From contig JAFLLC010000007.1 in the NCBI GenBank assembly GCA_019162745.1, positions 1-41,064 on the forward strand: a stretch of 41,064 nucleotides of DNA, given 5' to 3'. The notes beneath the pieces are model-generated. The model saw only the letters and a program-made list of their open reading frames with translations, made no database searches and was not told where the DNA came from. Below, in pieces: positions 1-6,676 of this stretch. The stretch's first letter is position 1; each line of letters opens with the position of its first letter. Made by a program: the position numbers and the translations under genes. This stretch comes from Deltaproteobacteria bacterium. GTDB taxonomy: Bacteria > Desulfobacterota > Desulfuromonadia > Geobacterales > Pseudopelobacteraceae.

Positions 1-100
1 GCCTGAGTTGCTGGCAGCGCCGTAATCGCCTGAGTTGCTGGCAGCGCCTCTTGTGCCTGAGTTGCTGGCAGCGCCTTGGTAGCCTGAGTTGCTGGTGGTG
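1..100. repeat. 27-bp tandem repeat (minisatellite) in the DUF7666-type gene
   Basis: A 21-bp core is repeated at 1-21, 28-48 and 55-75, with a degenerate copy at 82-100; the 6-bp spacers differ (gtaatc, tcttgt, ttggta). The array continues at 40989-41063 with three more copies, two of which are in the terminal overlap. Period 27 bp equals nine codons, so changes in copy number keep the frame. The cores are almost identical at DNA level, which points to recent duplication or slippage rather than old protein repeats. Confidence 0.9.
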
Positions 101-501
101 TCAGTAGCTTTGATACGGGACATCGTGTATTCAATGGCGGCACTGATAAGACCAGGTAACCCGATGGATGCTTTAATCATCAGCTTTGAAGACGCAACCT
201 TAGTATCATCTCCATGCTTGCTAATCTCACCAGCGGCTTCGACTTCTGCGAACTCAGATGAAGCTGGTTCATAATATTTGAAGACATCGAGAGGATATTC
301 GCACGAATGAAAACCACCCTCGCACGCTTTAACTTTCCCCTGGTGCTCGTAGGACTCACCGACTTTGTACTGATAACCACGGCACTGCATGTTTTTATCA
401 AAACCTTTGTACGCTTTGATGACAGGTTGTTGAGGTACGGCACCCTCAACGGGTACCGCTTTCTTCTTGGCCGGCGCTTTCACTTTCTTGGCTGTTGTCA
501 T
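1..501 (-). CDS. DUF7666-type repeat protein, N-terminal part (gene crosses the contig junction)
   Basis: This is codons 1-167 of a protein that continues at the other end of the window. The ATG at 501 has a GGAGG nine bases upstream and lies 4 bp after the preceding stop. After a Lys/Ala-rich start, residues 25-70 (IKAYKGFD, YQYKVG, GGFHSCEYPLDVFKYY) match my recollection of the DUF7666 domain found in phage and bacterial proteins that end in short Gly/Ala/Ser/Asn repeats. The last part shows nonapeptides of the form GAASNSG plus two variable residues (YQ, TR, DY). If the 49-bp overlap is merged, codon 167 continues in frame into 41015, giving about 241 aa. It lies between the Cys-rich protein and the helicase in the early operon. 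Function unknown. Confidence 0.8.
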   Translation of the reverse strand, partial: MTTAKKVKAPAKKKAVPVEGAVPQQPVIKAYKGFDKNMQCRGYQYKVGESYEHQGKVKACEGGFHSCEYPLDVFKYYEPASSEFAEVEAAGEISKHGDDTKVASSKLMIKASIGLPGLISAAIEYTMSRIKATDTTSNSGYQGAASNSGTRGAASNSGDYGAASNSG

Positions 502-505
502 GGCG

Positions 506-1753
506 TCAGTCCTCCAGCGCTTTAGGATCGATAGACAGCAACTCTTCCCATGCAGTCAGACAGTCAGTAGAATCATCGAACTTTTTCCACGTTTTCCATG
601 AATCACCGAACTTGATTCGGTCACCACCGTTGCGGTAGAACTCGAAGCCTGCAGCACGAAGCTTATGCATGCACTTATGGCCAGACACTGTCCCTTTGAC
701 ATTTCCGGCCACGTTGATCAGACCATCTTCTATCATTTTTTCAAGATCACGCTCTGCAGCAGAGAAGGTCTCTCTGGCCGGTAACGTCATCCATCCTGCA
801 CGAGGATCCTCGGCGCTAATTGATAGCTGCTTGGCCTCGCGATCGTACTTGACCAGGCTGAAACCGGCGGTCAGAATCTTCGCTTCGTTGCGATTGAATC
901 CCCAGGTCATGAGGTTTTCAAAGGTGAGCTCACTTGCAGGTGTAATCAGCTTGTCAGGTTCATCCTTGAAACATATTCCGGCTTCGATGTTCTCGGGAGT
1001 GAAACAGACATCACGGTAACCGCACTCGCGCCATTCGTGGCAGATTGAATCGCGTTCAGCCTCCTGCGCCTGTTTCTTCTCTTCCTCAACTTCCTTCAGT
1101 AGGCAGATCTGACTTGCGTTGCACTGGTCTTCGCATGTTTCACAGCACTTTTCGCAATGGGTGGACTCGTGGCAACGAGTACACTCCGTCGGCATAACAG
1201 CAACCACGCCCTCCTGGACAGCCTGCTTGCACTCCCACACATATTCATTCTGTTTGCAGCCATTGCCCTCGGTAGGGTCGTTATAGTGACAGCTGGTATT
1301 GCCGCAGATAGATATTTCGTGATCTTCTTCTTCGGGCTCCAGGACTACTTCTACCGGTACCGAGGCCTCAACCTGTTCCTCAATGGCTTGCTGCTTATCT
1401 TCTTCCCGCTCAAAATCAAGTTTCTCCTGGCGTTCCTCGTCACTCAGCTTACGCTGTGAGATGGTCACGCCGGTATCAGCTCGGATCGTGTAGACCATGC
1501 CCCTGGCATAATCAAAATCAAGGTCACACTCGACCTGACGATCTTCTTTTCGGAGAGTGATCTTCCGAGCCAGAACACGACTGTCAGCAATGCATTTATT
1601 CAGATCAGCCGTGAACTTCGACATGACCTCCTTTTTCTCGGCCTCGATCTCGGCCTGCTGCTGGGTAATCGCGGCCAACTCCTGTGAATAAACGGCGATC
1701 TCTTCCATTGTCAGATCGCACTGCAGATTCTTGTACATGGTATGTTTTGACAT
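506..1753 (-). CDS. Cys-rich protein of the recombination module (possible multi-zinc protein)
   Basis: A 415-aa protein with three parts. Residues 13-110 form a charged helical domain (QQQAEIEAEKKEVM, then KITLRKEDRQVE and VYTIRADTG), of a kind I have seen near phage recombination genes. Residues 150-261 hold 16 cysteines, several as pairs (CTRCHESTHCEKCCETC), with nearby His, suggesting one or more Zn or Fe-S sites. Residues 275-415 look like a separate globular domain with few cysteines. The ATG at 1753 has GAGGT upstream and follows the ssDNA-binding-type gene by 3 bp, so a role with recombination or replication is inferred from position only. I do not recognise the whole protein as one family. 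Confidence 0.75.
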   Translation of the reverse strand: MSKHTMYKNLQCDLTMEEIAVYSQELAAITQQQAEIEAEKKEVMSKFTADLNKCIADSRVLARKITLRKEDRQVECDLDFDYARGMVYTIRADTGVTISQRKLSDEERQEKLDFEREEDKQQAIEEQVEASVPVEVVLEPEEEDHEISICGNTSCHYNDPTEGNGCKQNEYVWECKQAVQEGVVAVMPTECTRCHESTHCEKCCETCEDQCNASQICLLKEVEEEKKQAQEAERDSICHEWRECGYRDVCFTPENIEAGICFKDEPDKLITPASELTFENLMTWGFNRNEAKILTAGFSLVKYDREAKQLSISAEDPRAGWMTLPARETFSAAERDLEKMIEDGLINVAGNVKGTVSGHKCMHKLRAAGFEFYRNGGDRIKFGDSWKTWKKFDDSTDCLTAWEELLSIDPKALED

Positions 1754-1756
1754 GAT

Positions 1757-2428
1757 CTACCTCGCCGCCCACGCCGGGACCGGCGCGGTTGATTTAGTGG
1801 CTGCGGGAGTAGTTGCAGCTGGTGCTCCTGGTGCAGTCGTTCCCCATGCTCCACCTGTCGCGGCAGCGGCTACAGAAGTGGTTGCCACTTTCTCGCCAGC
1901 AGCAGGGACAGGTGGCAGCGGCTTGTCACTGATGTACTCGCCCTTGTTGTATTCCTCGTCATCCAGTGTGATGATCTTCTTGAACTCGTTGTTGACGTAG
2001 TAGTTGCCATCCTTCTGGCTCTGCTCGACAACACACTTGACCTTTGCCAGAAACACCAGGCTGTTGAAATCTGCCCAGTCGGACAACTGACGGCCGGCAG
2101 CTGCTGCAGGTGAAGCGTCGGATGGTGCAATACCTCGGGCGCTCTCCACGATGGCACGCAAAGTGCGCATGCTGATCTTTGCAGCCTGATCGGAACCGAC
2201 CAGAGTGAAGTTCTGCCAGATCTTACGGCCAGCGAAAGTGCCCTGTGCCTCAAACTCGACATCGATGTACTCGTTACCCTTCCCGGACTTGCAGAACAGG
2301 TTGTGAGTAGTGCCTTCTTTGCCAGCTTTCGGCGGACGGATGGTCATCTTGAAAGCAACAATCGAATCTTCGGGGATTGCGGAACCTGTTCCCTCGTTTT
2401 GAAGTTCAGCTGAATTGAAATCGAGCAT
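1757..2428 (-). CDS. Putative ssDNA-binding protein (DUF669-like)
   Basis: A 223-aa protein starting MLDFNSAE, followed by segments typical of phage proteins that accompany Sak4/AAA ATPases: VAFKMTIRPP, a Gly/Lys turn, then EYIDVEFEAQGTFAGRKIWQ, giving the impression of a beta-rich OB-like domain over residues 20-160. The last 50 residues are an Ala/Pro/Thr-rich low-complexity tail rather than the acidic tail of classical SSB. It sits between a RecA-fold ATPase and the Cys-rich protein; ATPase plus ssDNA-binding protein is the usual pair in single-strand annealing systems. AAGGAG lies upstream of the ATG with a rather long spacer. The family name is from memory, so treat it as likely rather than proven. 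Confidence 0.65.
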   Translation of the reverse strand: MLDFNSAELQNEGTGSAIPEDSIVAFKMTIRPPKAGKEGTTHNLFCKSGKGNEYIDVEFEAQGTFAGRKIWQNFTLVGSDQAAKISMRTLRAIVESARGIAPSDASPAAAAGRQLSDWADFNSLVFLAKVKCVVEQSQKDGNYYVNNEFKKIITLDDEEYNKGEYISDKPLPPVPAAGEKVATTSVAAAATGGAWGTTAPGAPAATTPAATKSTAPVPAWAAR

Positions 2429-2430
2429 GG

Positions 2431-3222
2431 TTACTTTTTCTCCTTTTTTGGAATTGGGTTAATGTATTTGCCGCCGGTCGCGGCTTCGAGTTGTTCGTGG
2501 AAAGCTGACCAGGTCTTGTCCTTGCCGATCAGGATCTCGTCAGGAAGTGGCCAGCGTGATTTTGCTTTCCATGCCGGACGTTCAGACAGGTGAATCATGC
2601 GGTCACCGGTGCCGATACCGCGGGTACGCTCCTCGTTGATTCCGGTCTTGGTCTTCTGGATGTTTACCTTGTAGTTGAGGAATGCAACGATGTCAGACCA
2701 CTCCTGCCAGAGAGCAAAGGCGCGTTTCTGCATCTTGATCTGGTAACAGTCGTAAGGATCAGAGTCCGGAGGGGAAATGTTTTTGATTTCAGAATGAGCC
2801 AGGACAACAATATCCATCCCCTTGGTGTGACGGAGTGAATCCAGGCCGCCCATGACATGACGCCACCAGCGGTCAACCTCGATATATCCCTTGCCGTAAC
2901 CAAAGGACTCGATTGACTCCTTGCCGTGGTGTTCACAGCATGCAGCCCACAGGAGCGGCTCCAGCCAGTCCAGCGTGTCGAGTACCACCGTTTTGTACGG
3001 GTGATCACCATGCAGAGCCTGGATAACATCGATAACGCCCTGAAAGGTTGTGACCAGGGGAAAAGCCGGGATATCGATTGCAGCGGAACCATCCTCGATC
3101 TGCAGGAGGATCGGACTCTTGAATGTGGCGGCAAAGGTATTCTTGCCGATGCCCTGCACACCGTAGATCAGGATTTTCTGCGGAGGGAATACCGCATTTG
3201 CTGAACGGATCTGATCAAGCAT
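2431..3222 (-). CDS. AAA/RecA-fold ATPase, Sak4-like (AAA_24)
   Basis: A 263-aa nucleotide-binding protein of the phage Sak4/AAA_24 type, thought to assist homologous recombination with an ssDNA-binding partner. The P-loop is at residues 21-29 (GVQGIGKNT) and a Walker B-like strand at 77-85 (YKTVVLDTLD). QIEDGS at 41-46 and VVLAHSEIK in the middle are typical of the family. The residue after the P-loop lysine is Asn, not Ser/Thr, with Thr one place later. The start at 3222 is preferred because AGGAGG lies 6 bases upstream; an earlier ATG at 3243 has no such site. It overlaps the previous gene by 8 bp and is followed by the ssDNA-binding-type gene, supporting a joint role. Confidence 0.8.
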   Translation of the reverse strand: MLDQIRSANAVFPPQKILIYGVQGIGKNTFAATFKSPILLQIEDGSAAIDIPAFPLVTTFQGVIDVIQALHGDHPYKTVVLDTLDWLEPLLWAACCEHHGKESIESFGYGKGYIEVDRWWRHVMGGLDSLRHTKGMDIVVLAHSEIKNISPPDSDPYDCYQIKMQKRAFALWQEWSDIVAFLNYKVNIQKTKTGINEERTRGIGTGDRMIHLSERPAWKAKSRWPLPDEILIGKDKTWSAFHEQLEAATGGKYINPIPKKEKK

Positions 3223-3652
3223 TCTCCACCTCCTGGAATGCAATCGTAGGTTTGCCGGGTTTCACGGTACGTGCTTCGGCAAACAGGGCTTTCACCTCGG
3301 GTACGAGTTCCTTATATTCCTTCTCCCCGATCTTGAGTTCCATCTTCATATATGCGCGGGGATCGTCTCCGGCTCCTGCAATGCGATCAAACAGTTCGTT
3401 GAGCTTTGTCTGATCCCACTCCACCTTCTTGGGTACCGTTTCGGTGATCTTGTAGCCGTCAAAGGTCAGGTTGATAGCGCCGAACTCCTTGGCCTGTAAC
3501 TTGCGCAAATCAGCAAGTCGCTGTGCCAGCATGTGTTCGATATCGATGTTGATGGCGCTAATCTGCTCTTGCAACGGGGTGATGTGCTTCTCATAGAGCG
3601 CCTTGATCTCCACTTCGAAATCGGCTTTTTTCTGCATCAGTTCTTTCAGCAT
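3215..3652 (-). CDS. Coiled-coil phage protein of the recombination module
   Basis: A 145-aa protein. Residues 1-55 are strongly helical and charged (MLKELMQKKADFEVEIKAL), probably coiled coil. The middle has AKEFGAINLTFDGYKITETVPKKVEWD in pieces that look beta-stranded, followed by a helical C-terminus. Similar small proteins are often found next to Sak4-like ATPases, but I know no proven function. It overlaps the RusA-like gene upstream by 7 bp and the ATPase downstream by 8 bp, so all three are probably translated together. Confidence 0.65.
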   Translation of the reverse strand: MLKELMQKKADFEVEIKALYEKHITPLQEQISAINIDIEHMLAQRLADLRKLQAKEFGAINLTFDGYKITETVPKKVEWDQTKLNELFDRIAGAGDDPRAYMKMELKIGEKEYKELVPEVKALFAEARTVKPGKPTIAFQEVENA

Positions 3653-4050
3653 TTCGCCTCCGATATGGTGACCGTCACTCCTGGACGGTCTGAGTAGTGT
3701 TTTGATACGACCAGCCGGACAATCTGCTGATCAGCTTGATAAAGGATGCTTTCAAGTGCATCCATGACGCCCTTTGCGAAGTTGTCGCAGTCGGGCTTTG
3801 TGACGGGGAATAGTGCTTTTTTCTTGGCTTTCGGACGTTCGACGTTAACGACCAGGACCATTACCAGGGGAATGTCCCGAGTGAACATCGGGACGTTGAA
3901 CTGCTCCATGTGATCCAGAGCGCAGGATTTGACCCATGACTTGTAATCCTTGGCCGGTGTCGCATCGTAGGTCTGGACGAAATTGCCGCGACGTGCGAAC
4001 CGTGGGCGGGATTGAGCAACCGGCTTGCCCGGTACGAAGAACTCAATCAT
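3646..4050 (-). CDS. rusA: RusA-type Holliday junction resolvase
   Basis: A 134-aa protein of normal RusA length (E. coli RusA about 120 aa). The N-terminus MIEFFVPGKPVAQSRPRF is typical. The catalytic acidic residues fall in KPDCDN (D87, D89) and in the loop YQADQQI (D107), which match Asp70, Asp72 and Asp91 of RusA. It would cut four-way junctions formed in recombination or replication, helping to resolve branched DNA before packaging. The ATG at 4050 gives the family N-terminus; frames further upstream add a basic stretch unlike RusA. The start overlaps the preceding stop by 8 bp; its ribosome site is weak (AAGG), so translation may depend on coupling. Confidence 0.88.
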   Translation of the reverse strand: MIEFFVPGKPVAQSRPRFARRGNFVQTYDATPAKDYKSWVKSCALDHMEQFNVPMFTRDIPLVMVLVVNVERPKAKKKALFPVTKPDCDNFAKGVMDALESILYQADQQIVRLVVSKHYSDRPGVTVTISEAKC

Positions 4051-4459
4051 GTTGTGCCGCCTTCTCTGCATGGTATGTCCGGAGCAACATATTCCAGGCA
4101 ACCTGACTACCATGGTAGCAACCTGTCTCCGAATCTCGTGCCAGCGGATCAATCTGGCACTCTTTCAGGTGGCGCATAGTGGCATCATAGAAACGGCGAT
4201 CGCCATCATCGAACGGCTTCAGACAGTTAAACGTTGCATACTTCTTCTCTCCGGCAGCGAATACATCAGCCAGCAGTTCAGCTACTTCCAGCGGCATGGC
4301 GAACCACTGTTTTTTGTCCTGGTCAAACTTGAGGCCTTCCGGTTCCTGAAACATTGCCTTGATCGCTTCTTTTTCTTGTGGTAGCATTTGATCTCCAGTC
4401 TGTTGTACGATCTGATTCGCCGCACTCGCTATGCGGCGTTTCTGCTTTGTATTCTTCAC
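4043..4459 (-). CDS. dATP/dGTP diphosphohydrolase-like protein (DUF5664/PF18909 type)
   Basis: A 138-aa protein. Residues 40-130 match the pattern of the phage DUF5664 family, annotated as dATP/dGTP diphosphohydrolase N-terminal domain: GLKFDQDKKQW, then a helix with GEKKYATFN, a helix with ATMRHLKE, and DPLARDSETGCYHGSQVAWN. The acidic and His residues in the helices (E, D, H) would bind metal and pyrophosphate in this all-alpha NTP pyrophosphatase fold. It may adjust nucleotide pools during replication. It starts with GTG at 4459, overlapping the upstream TGA as GTGA. No purZ-like gene is present, so I do not infer a modified-base genome. Family assignment is from memory of motifs. Confidence 0.65.
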   Translation of the reverse strand: MKNTKQKRRIASAANQIVQQTGDQMLPQEKEAIKAMFQEPEGLKFDQDKKQWFAMPLEVAELLADVFAAGEKKYATFNCLKPFDDGDRRFYDATMRHLKECQIDPLARDSETGCYHGSQVAWNMLLRTYHAEKAAQHD

Positions 4460-4644
4460 TTCCAGTCATCACCCCTTTCTTTGTCTTCTTTCGCTTCGAT
4501 GATCCTTTCAACCTCCAGTTCCTTCATGTACTCGATGAATTCCGGATCTGATTCCTCCTCATCATCTGGAGGCGACTGGTTGTCGAAATCTGCCTGCGCT
4601 TTCGCCATGGCCCTCTGTTGTCTGTGGTAGGCCTGGATGTTCAT
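4456..4644 (-). CDS. Small acidic early protein, 62 aa
   Basis: Unrecognised. The N-terminal third is basic and Gln-rich (MNIQAYHRQQRAMAKAQ); the remainder is highly acidic (DDEEESDPEF, then Glu/Lys-rich helix ending GDDWK). Such acidic small early phage proteins are often DNA mimics or inhibitors, but nothing here proves it. Both ends overlap neighbours by 4 bases (ATGA upstream, GTGA downstream), so it is part of the coupled early operon. Confidence 0.65.
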   Translation of the reverse strand: MNIQAYHRQQRAMAKAQADFDNQSPPDDEEESDPEFIEYMKELEVERIIEAKEDKERGDDWK

Positions 4645-4847
4645 GCTGCACTCGCAATCTTCGCCGCTACAGGCTGAGCGTCGCGATCACATGCTTTAAG
4701 TGTCGCCATCAGTACCAGACCGATGCAAATACCAACGGCCAGCAGTGTGAGCATGGCAAACGCTCTGTTCTTTCGACCTGGGTAGACATAGGTGGTTGAC
4801 CTGTTCAGCCGTTGCATCTTGTCGTGTCTGTTGAGTACATCGTTCAT
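4641..4847 (-). CDS. Small single-pass membrane protein, 68 aa
   Basis: Unrecognised. Residues 1-30 are basic and polar, residues 31-51 form one membrane segment (AMLTLLAVGICIGLVLMATL), and a short tail follows. With more positive charge before the segment, an N-in orientation is expected. The start at 4847 is chosen because GGAGGAAA precedes it; the frame is open much further upstream but that stretch looks non-coding and overlaps two good genes. The ATG overlaps the preceding TGA (ATGA). Confidence 0.65.
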   Translation of the reverse strand: MNDVLNRHDKMQRLNRSTTYVYPGRKNRAFAMLTLLAVGICIGLVLMATLKACDRDAQPVAAKIASAA

Positions 4848-5041
4848 GCTGATTTCCTCCGTTCTCGTTGGCTGTATGCTTTCAGTAATGCTTTTGACTC
4901 TTCCCGCTTTCCCTCTTTCAGCAGTTGTAGTGCCTGCTGCTGAACCTGATGCACTGAGTCGAGTGGAGCAGGAGAGGGGATTTGCAAACTTTCCCGAACC
5001 GCCTTTACAATCGCCTGGATGTCTTCTTGATCGAGTGTCAT
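4844..5041 (-). CDS. Small early protein, 65 aa
   Basis: Unrecognised. Predicted to be mostly helical: an N-terminal helix (DQEDIQAIVKAVRESL), a Pro-rich turn, a second helix with Gln run, then a basic C-terminus (SQRERRKSA). GAGGT precedes the ATG, and it follows the Cro-like gene by 8 bp, so it is the second gene of the lytic operon. This position is often taken by regulators or host-takeover factors, but that is inference from place only. Confidence 0.6.
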   Translation of the reverse strand: MTLDQEDIQAIVKAVRESLQIPSPAPLDSVHQVQQQALQLLKEGKREESKALLKAYSQRERRKSA

Positions 5042-5049
5042 CGCTTACC

Positions 5050-5286
5050 TCATTTGCTGCCGTCAGTTTCTTCAACAAGTGTAGAAACAACATCGAAAAA
5101 AAAGGACGGGTCAACATCAAACGTATTGCAAATCACGAGCAGATTATCAATTGTTGGGGAGTTAATTCCATTTTCCCAGATGCCTAACTGTTGCTTTTGC
5201 TTGCCCATCTTTCCTGCCATTTCTTCAAGTGTCATCCCGTTTGCTTCCCGCAGTTCCTTGATCCGTTGAAACCTGAATTCTACCAT
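5050..5286 (-). CDS. Cro-like HTH_3 repressor
   Basis: A 78-aa protein with a five-helix Xre/HTH_3 domain over residues 6-62: RIKELREANGMTLEEMAGKMG is helix 1-2, QQLGIWENGINSPTIDNLL is the recognition helix and the typical NG-x-x-x-P turn. No peptidase domain follows, so it is Cro-sized. It is the first gene of the minus-strand operon, divergent from the CI-like gene, and has AGGAGG seven bases before its ATG. Expected role: shut off the lysogeny promoter after induction or infection. An imperfect copy of the main operator lies inside its own 3' region (5066-5088). Confidence 0.85.
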   Translation of the reverse strand: MVEFRFQRIKELREANGMTLEEMAGKMGKQKQQLGIWENGINSPTIDNLLVICNTFDVDPSFFFDVVSTLVEETDGSK

Positions 5287-5318
5287 TTATTAGCCTCCTC
5301 TCTTCCCGCTGTTTTTTT

Positions 5319-5337
5319 AACATCTCCGGGAAATGTT
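5319..5337. promoter_or_regulatory. Second, different imperfect palindrome in the switch region
   Basis: AACATCTCCGGGAAATGTT pairs at eight of nine positions around a central base. Its sequence differs from the 5366-5383 palindrome, so the two repressors may have separate sites. It lies in the 5' leader of the Cro-like gene, downstream of the lytic promoter. Confidence 0.4.
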
Positions 5338-5365
5338 TGCACAGTTGGTTAAACTTGCAGTCTTG

Positions 5366-5383
5366 TTTCTACACGTGTAGAAA
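5366..5383. promoter_or_regulatory. Perfect 18-bp palindromic operator
   Basis: TTTCTACACGTGTAGAAA is a perfect palindrome inside the divergent intergenic region. It covers the spacer and candidate -10 of the minus-strand promoter, so binding there would block the lytic operon. Likely bound by the CI-like repressor, the Cro-like protein, or both. Confidence 0.75.
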
Positions 5384-5395
5384 TATCTTTGTCAA
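5366..5395 (-). promoter_or_regulatory. Candidate lytic (PR-like) promoter
   Basis: On the minus strand TTGACA (5395-5390) is a consensus -35; TAGAAA (5371-5366) at 18 bp is a weak -10. The operator palindrome overlaps the -10 and spacer, as expected for repressor control. It would drive the Cro-like gene and the whole early operon. Confidence 0.5.
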
Positions 5396-5416
5396 CGCTT
5401 TTTTTTAGAGTAAAGT
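5389..5416 (+). promoter_or_regulatory. Candidate lysogeny (PRM-like) promoter
   Basis: On the plus strand TTGTCA (5389-5394) and TAAAGT (5411-5416) are 16 bp apart, 29 bp before the repressor ATG. Its -35 overlaps the -35 of the opposite promoter almost exactly, so the two polymerases would compete for the same site, giving an exclusive switch. Confidence 0.4.
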
Positions 5417-5444
5417 ATTTTATCGTTTACAGGAGGGGGCCAAA

Positions 5445-6182
5445 ATGAAGAAGACATTCCCGAGAGTAAGAGAATTATTGCAGGCAGAAGTCAGCAAGTT
5501 TAACAGCGTCAACAAGGTGTCGATCAAGACAGGCCTTACAAATAATACAATTGGTAAATACCTGGAAGGCATATCAGAACCCCAACAGGAAACGCTCGAA
5601 AAGCTGTCAGAGTATTTCAAGAAGCCAGTTGCCTGGTTACGTGGAGAAACCGATGATGAGTCGGTAAAGATCAGTGTGGGATCCCTTGCAAGCAGACTCG
5701 GCGTAGATCCGAAAGAGGTTATGGCTAGACTGAATGCAATTATAAGTTCAGAGACTCCTGATACAGCTTCTTTTACCGGCTATGTCTCATCTGCGCACCA
5801 GACAAGAAAGATACCAGTAGTCAGCATAGCCCAGGCCGGCGCTAATGGATTTTGGGAGGATGCTTACGAGCTGGGGAGTGGTATGGAGATGATTGATTGT
5901 CCGCCGCAGATAACAGATCCTGCAGCAATAGCCTTCAAGGTGGAAGGTGACAGTATGATCCCAAGATATTACCCGGGAGAAACTGTCATAATTGACACCA
6001 CCAAAGATGTCATGAATGGAAATGATGTGATTGTAAAATTACGTGACGGACAGGTAATGATAAAACAGTATCGCCGTACTAACGGCACCATTATACTTGA
6101 GAGTTACAACAAGTCAGAAGAGATGATTATTGTGTCAGAGCAGGATATAGAGCGTTGTTATAAGGTAGTTTGCAGACTATAA
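5445..6182 (+). CDS. CI-like repressor with S24 self-cleavage domain
   Basis: A 245-aa LexA/CI-type repressor. Residues 5-65 are the DNA-binding HTH domain (KVSIKTGLTNNTIGKYLEG). Residues 76-100 form a short linker helix. Residues 120-245 are a peptidase S24 domain: cleavage site A131-G132 (SIAQAGANG), nucleophile S170 in EGDSM, and general base K207 in GQVMIKQY. It should hold the prophage silent and self-cleave in response to RecA on DNA damage, so the prophage is probably SOS-inducible. AGGAGG precedes the ATG. It is the first gene of the plus-strand operon and divergent from the Cro-like gene. Confidence 0.9.
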   Translation: MKKTFPRVRELLQAEVSKFNSVNKVSIKTGLTNNTIGKYLEGISEPQQETLEKLSEYFKKPVAWLRGETDDESVKISVGSLASRLGVDPKEVMARLNAIISSETPDTASFTGYVSSAHQTRKIPVVSIAQAGANGFWEDAYELGSGMEMIDCPPQITDPAAIAFKVEGDSMIPRYYPGETVIIDTTKDVMNGNDVIVKLRDGQVMIKQYRRTNGTIILESYNKSEEMIIVSEQDIERCYKVVCRL

Positions 6183-6191
6183 GGAGTGGTT

Positions 6192-6653
6192 GTGGAGATG
6201 CCTCATACAAGTACTATGCAAAAATTAGTTCTGATATCTACTGCAATATTGCTTCTTGTTGTGTCATTTGGTGAGAGTCGAGATGTCCATTTGGCCAAAA
6301 TTTTAGGGATAGTTTTTGCCTCGATATTTTTAACATACGGTATCGGGCAGTTGCAGATATCCAAGCCTAACTTTGTGACATATCAAAACTTGAAAAGAGT
6401 CATCTATTGCAGTCTTTTGATAGTCATAGGGTTTGCATCAGTTATCGCTGGAATACAAATATTTGAAGCATACAAAGCAAAAGCTGAACATGAAAAAGCG
6501 CTTAGTCGTGAACTTAACAAAACTGTTGAAGAAAAAGCCAGAGAAGCAAAAGCAGTTGAAGACAAAGTAAAAAGGTTAAGAGCAGAAGAAGATCAACAGA
6601 AGAACGAAGAGAATAAAATGCAAAATCTACTGAAGTCACTGCGAAACAAATAA
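6192..6653 (+). CDS. Three-pass membrane protein with charged coiled coil, lysogeny operon
   Basis: About 153 aa, unrecognised. It has three membrane segments (LVLISTAILLLVV near residue 12, LGIVFASIFLTYGIG near 38, and YCSLLIVIGFASVIAG near 76), then a highly charged coiled coil of about 60 residues rich in Lys/Glu with a basic end. The start is uncertain: GTG at 6192 is five bases from AAGGAG; ATG at 6198 is eleven away. It begins 9-15 bp after the repressor stop and so is expressed in lysogens. The DNA is visibly richer in A+T than the integrase and structural genes, a sign of separate origin. Position suggests a lysogenic-conversion or exclusion function, by inference only. Confidence 0.7.
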   Translation: MEMPHTSTMQKLVLISTAILLLVVSFGESRDVHLAKILGIVFASIFLTYGIGQLQISKPNFVTYQNLKRVIYCSLLIVIGFASVIAGIQIFEAYKAKAEHEKALSRELNKTVEEKAREAKAVEDKVKRLRAEEDQQKNEENKMQNLLKSLRNK

Positions 6654-6676
6654 TTAATCACAAAAGGAGCCTCGAC

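Noticed and set aside
1-100. CRISPR array
   Set aside because: The 21-bp units are separated by only 6 bp and are in frame within a protein gene; no cas genes are present.
4043-4459. Part of a 2-aminoadenine (Z-genome) pathway
   Set aside because: No PurZ-like synthetase and no DatZ or Z-type polymerase is encoded; the protein alone is not enough.
4641-5120. Longer 159-aa reading of the small membrane protein
   Set aside because: The upstream part overlaps two well-supported genes and lacks a ribosome site; the ATG at 4847 has GGAGGAAA.
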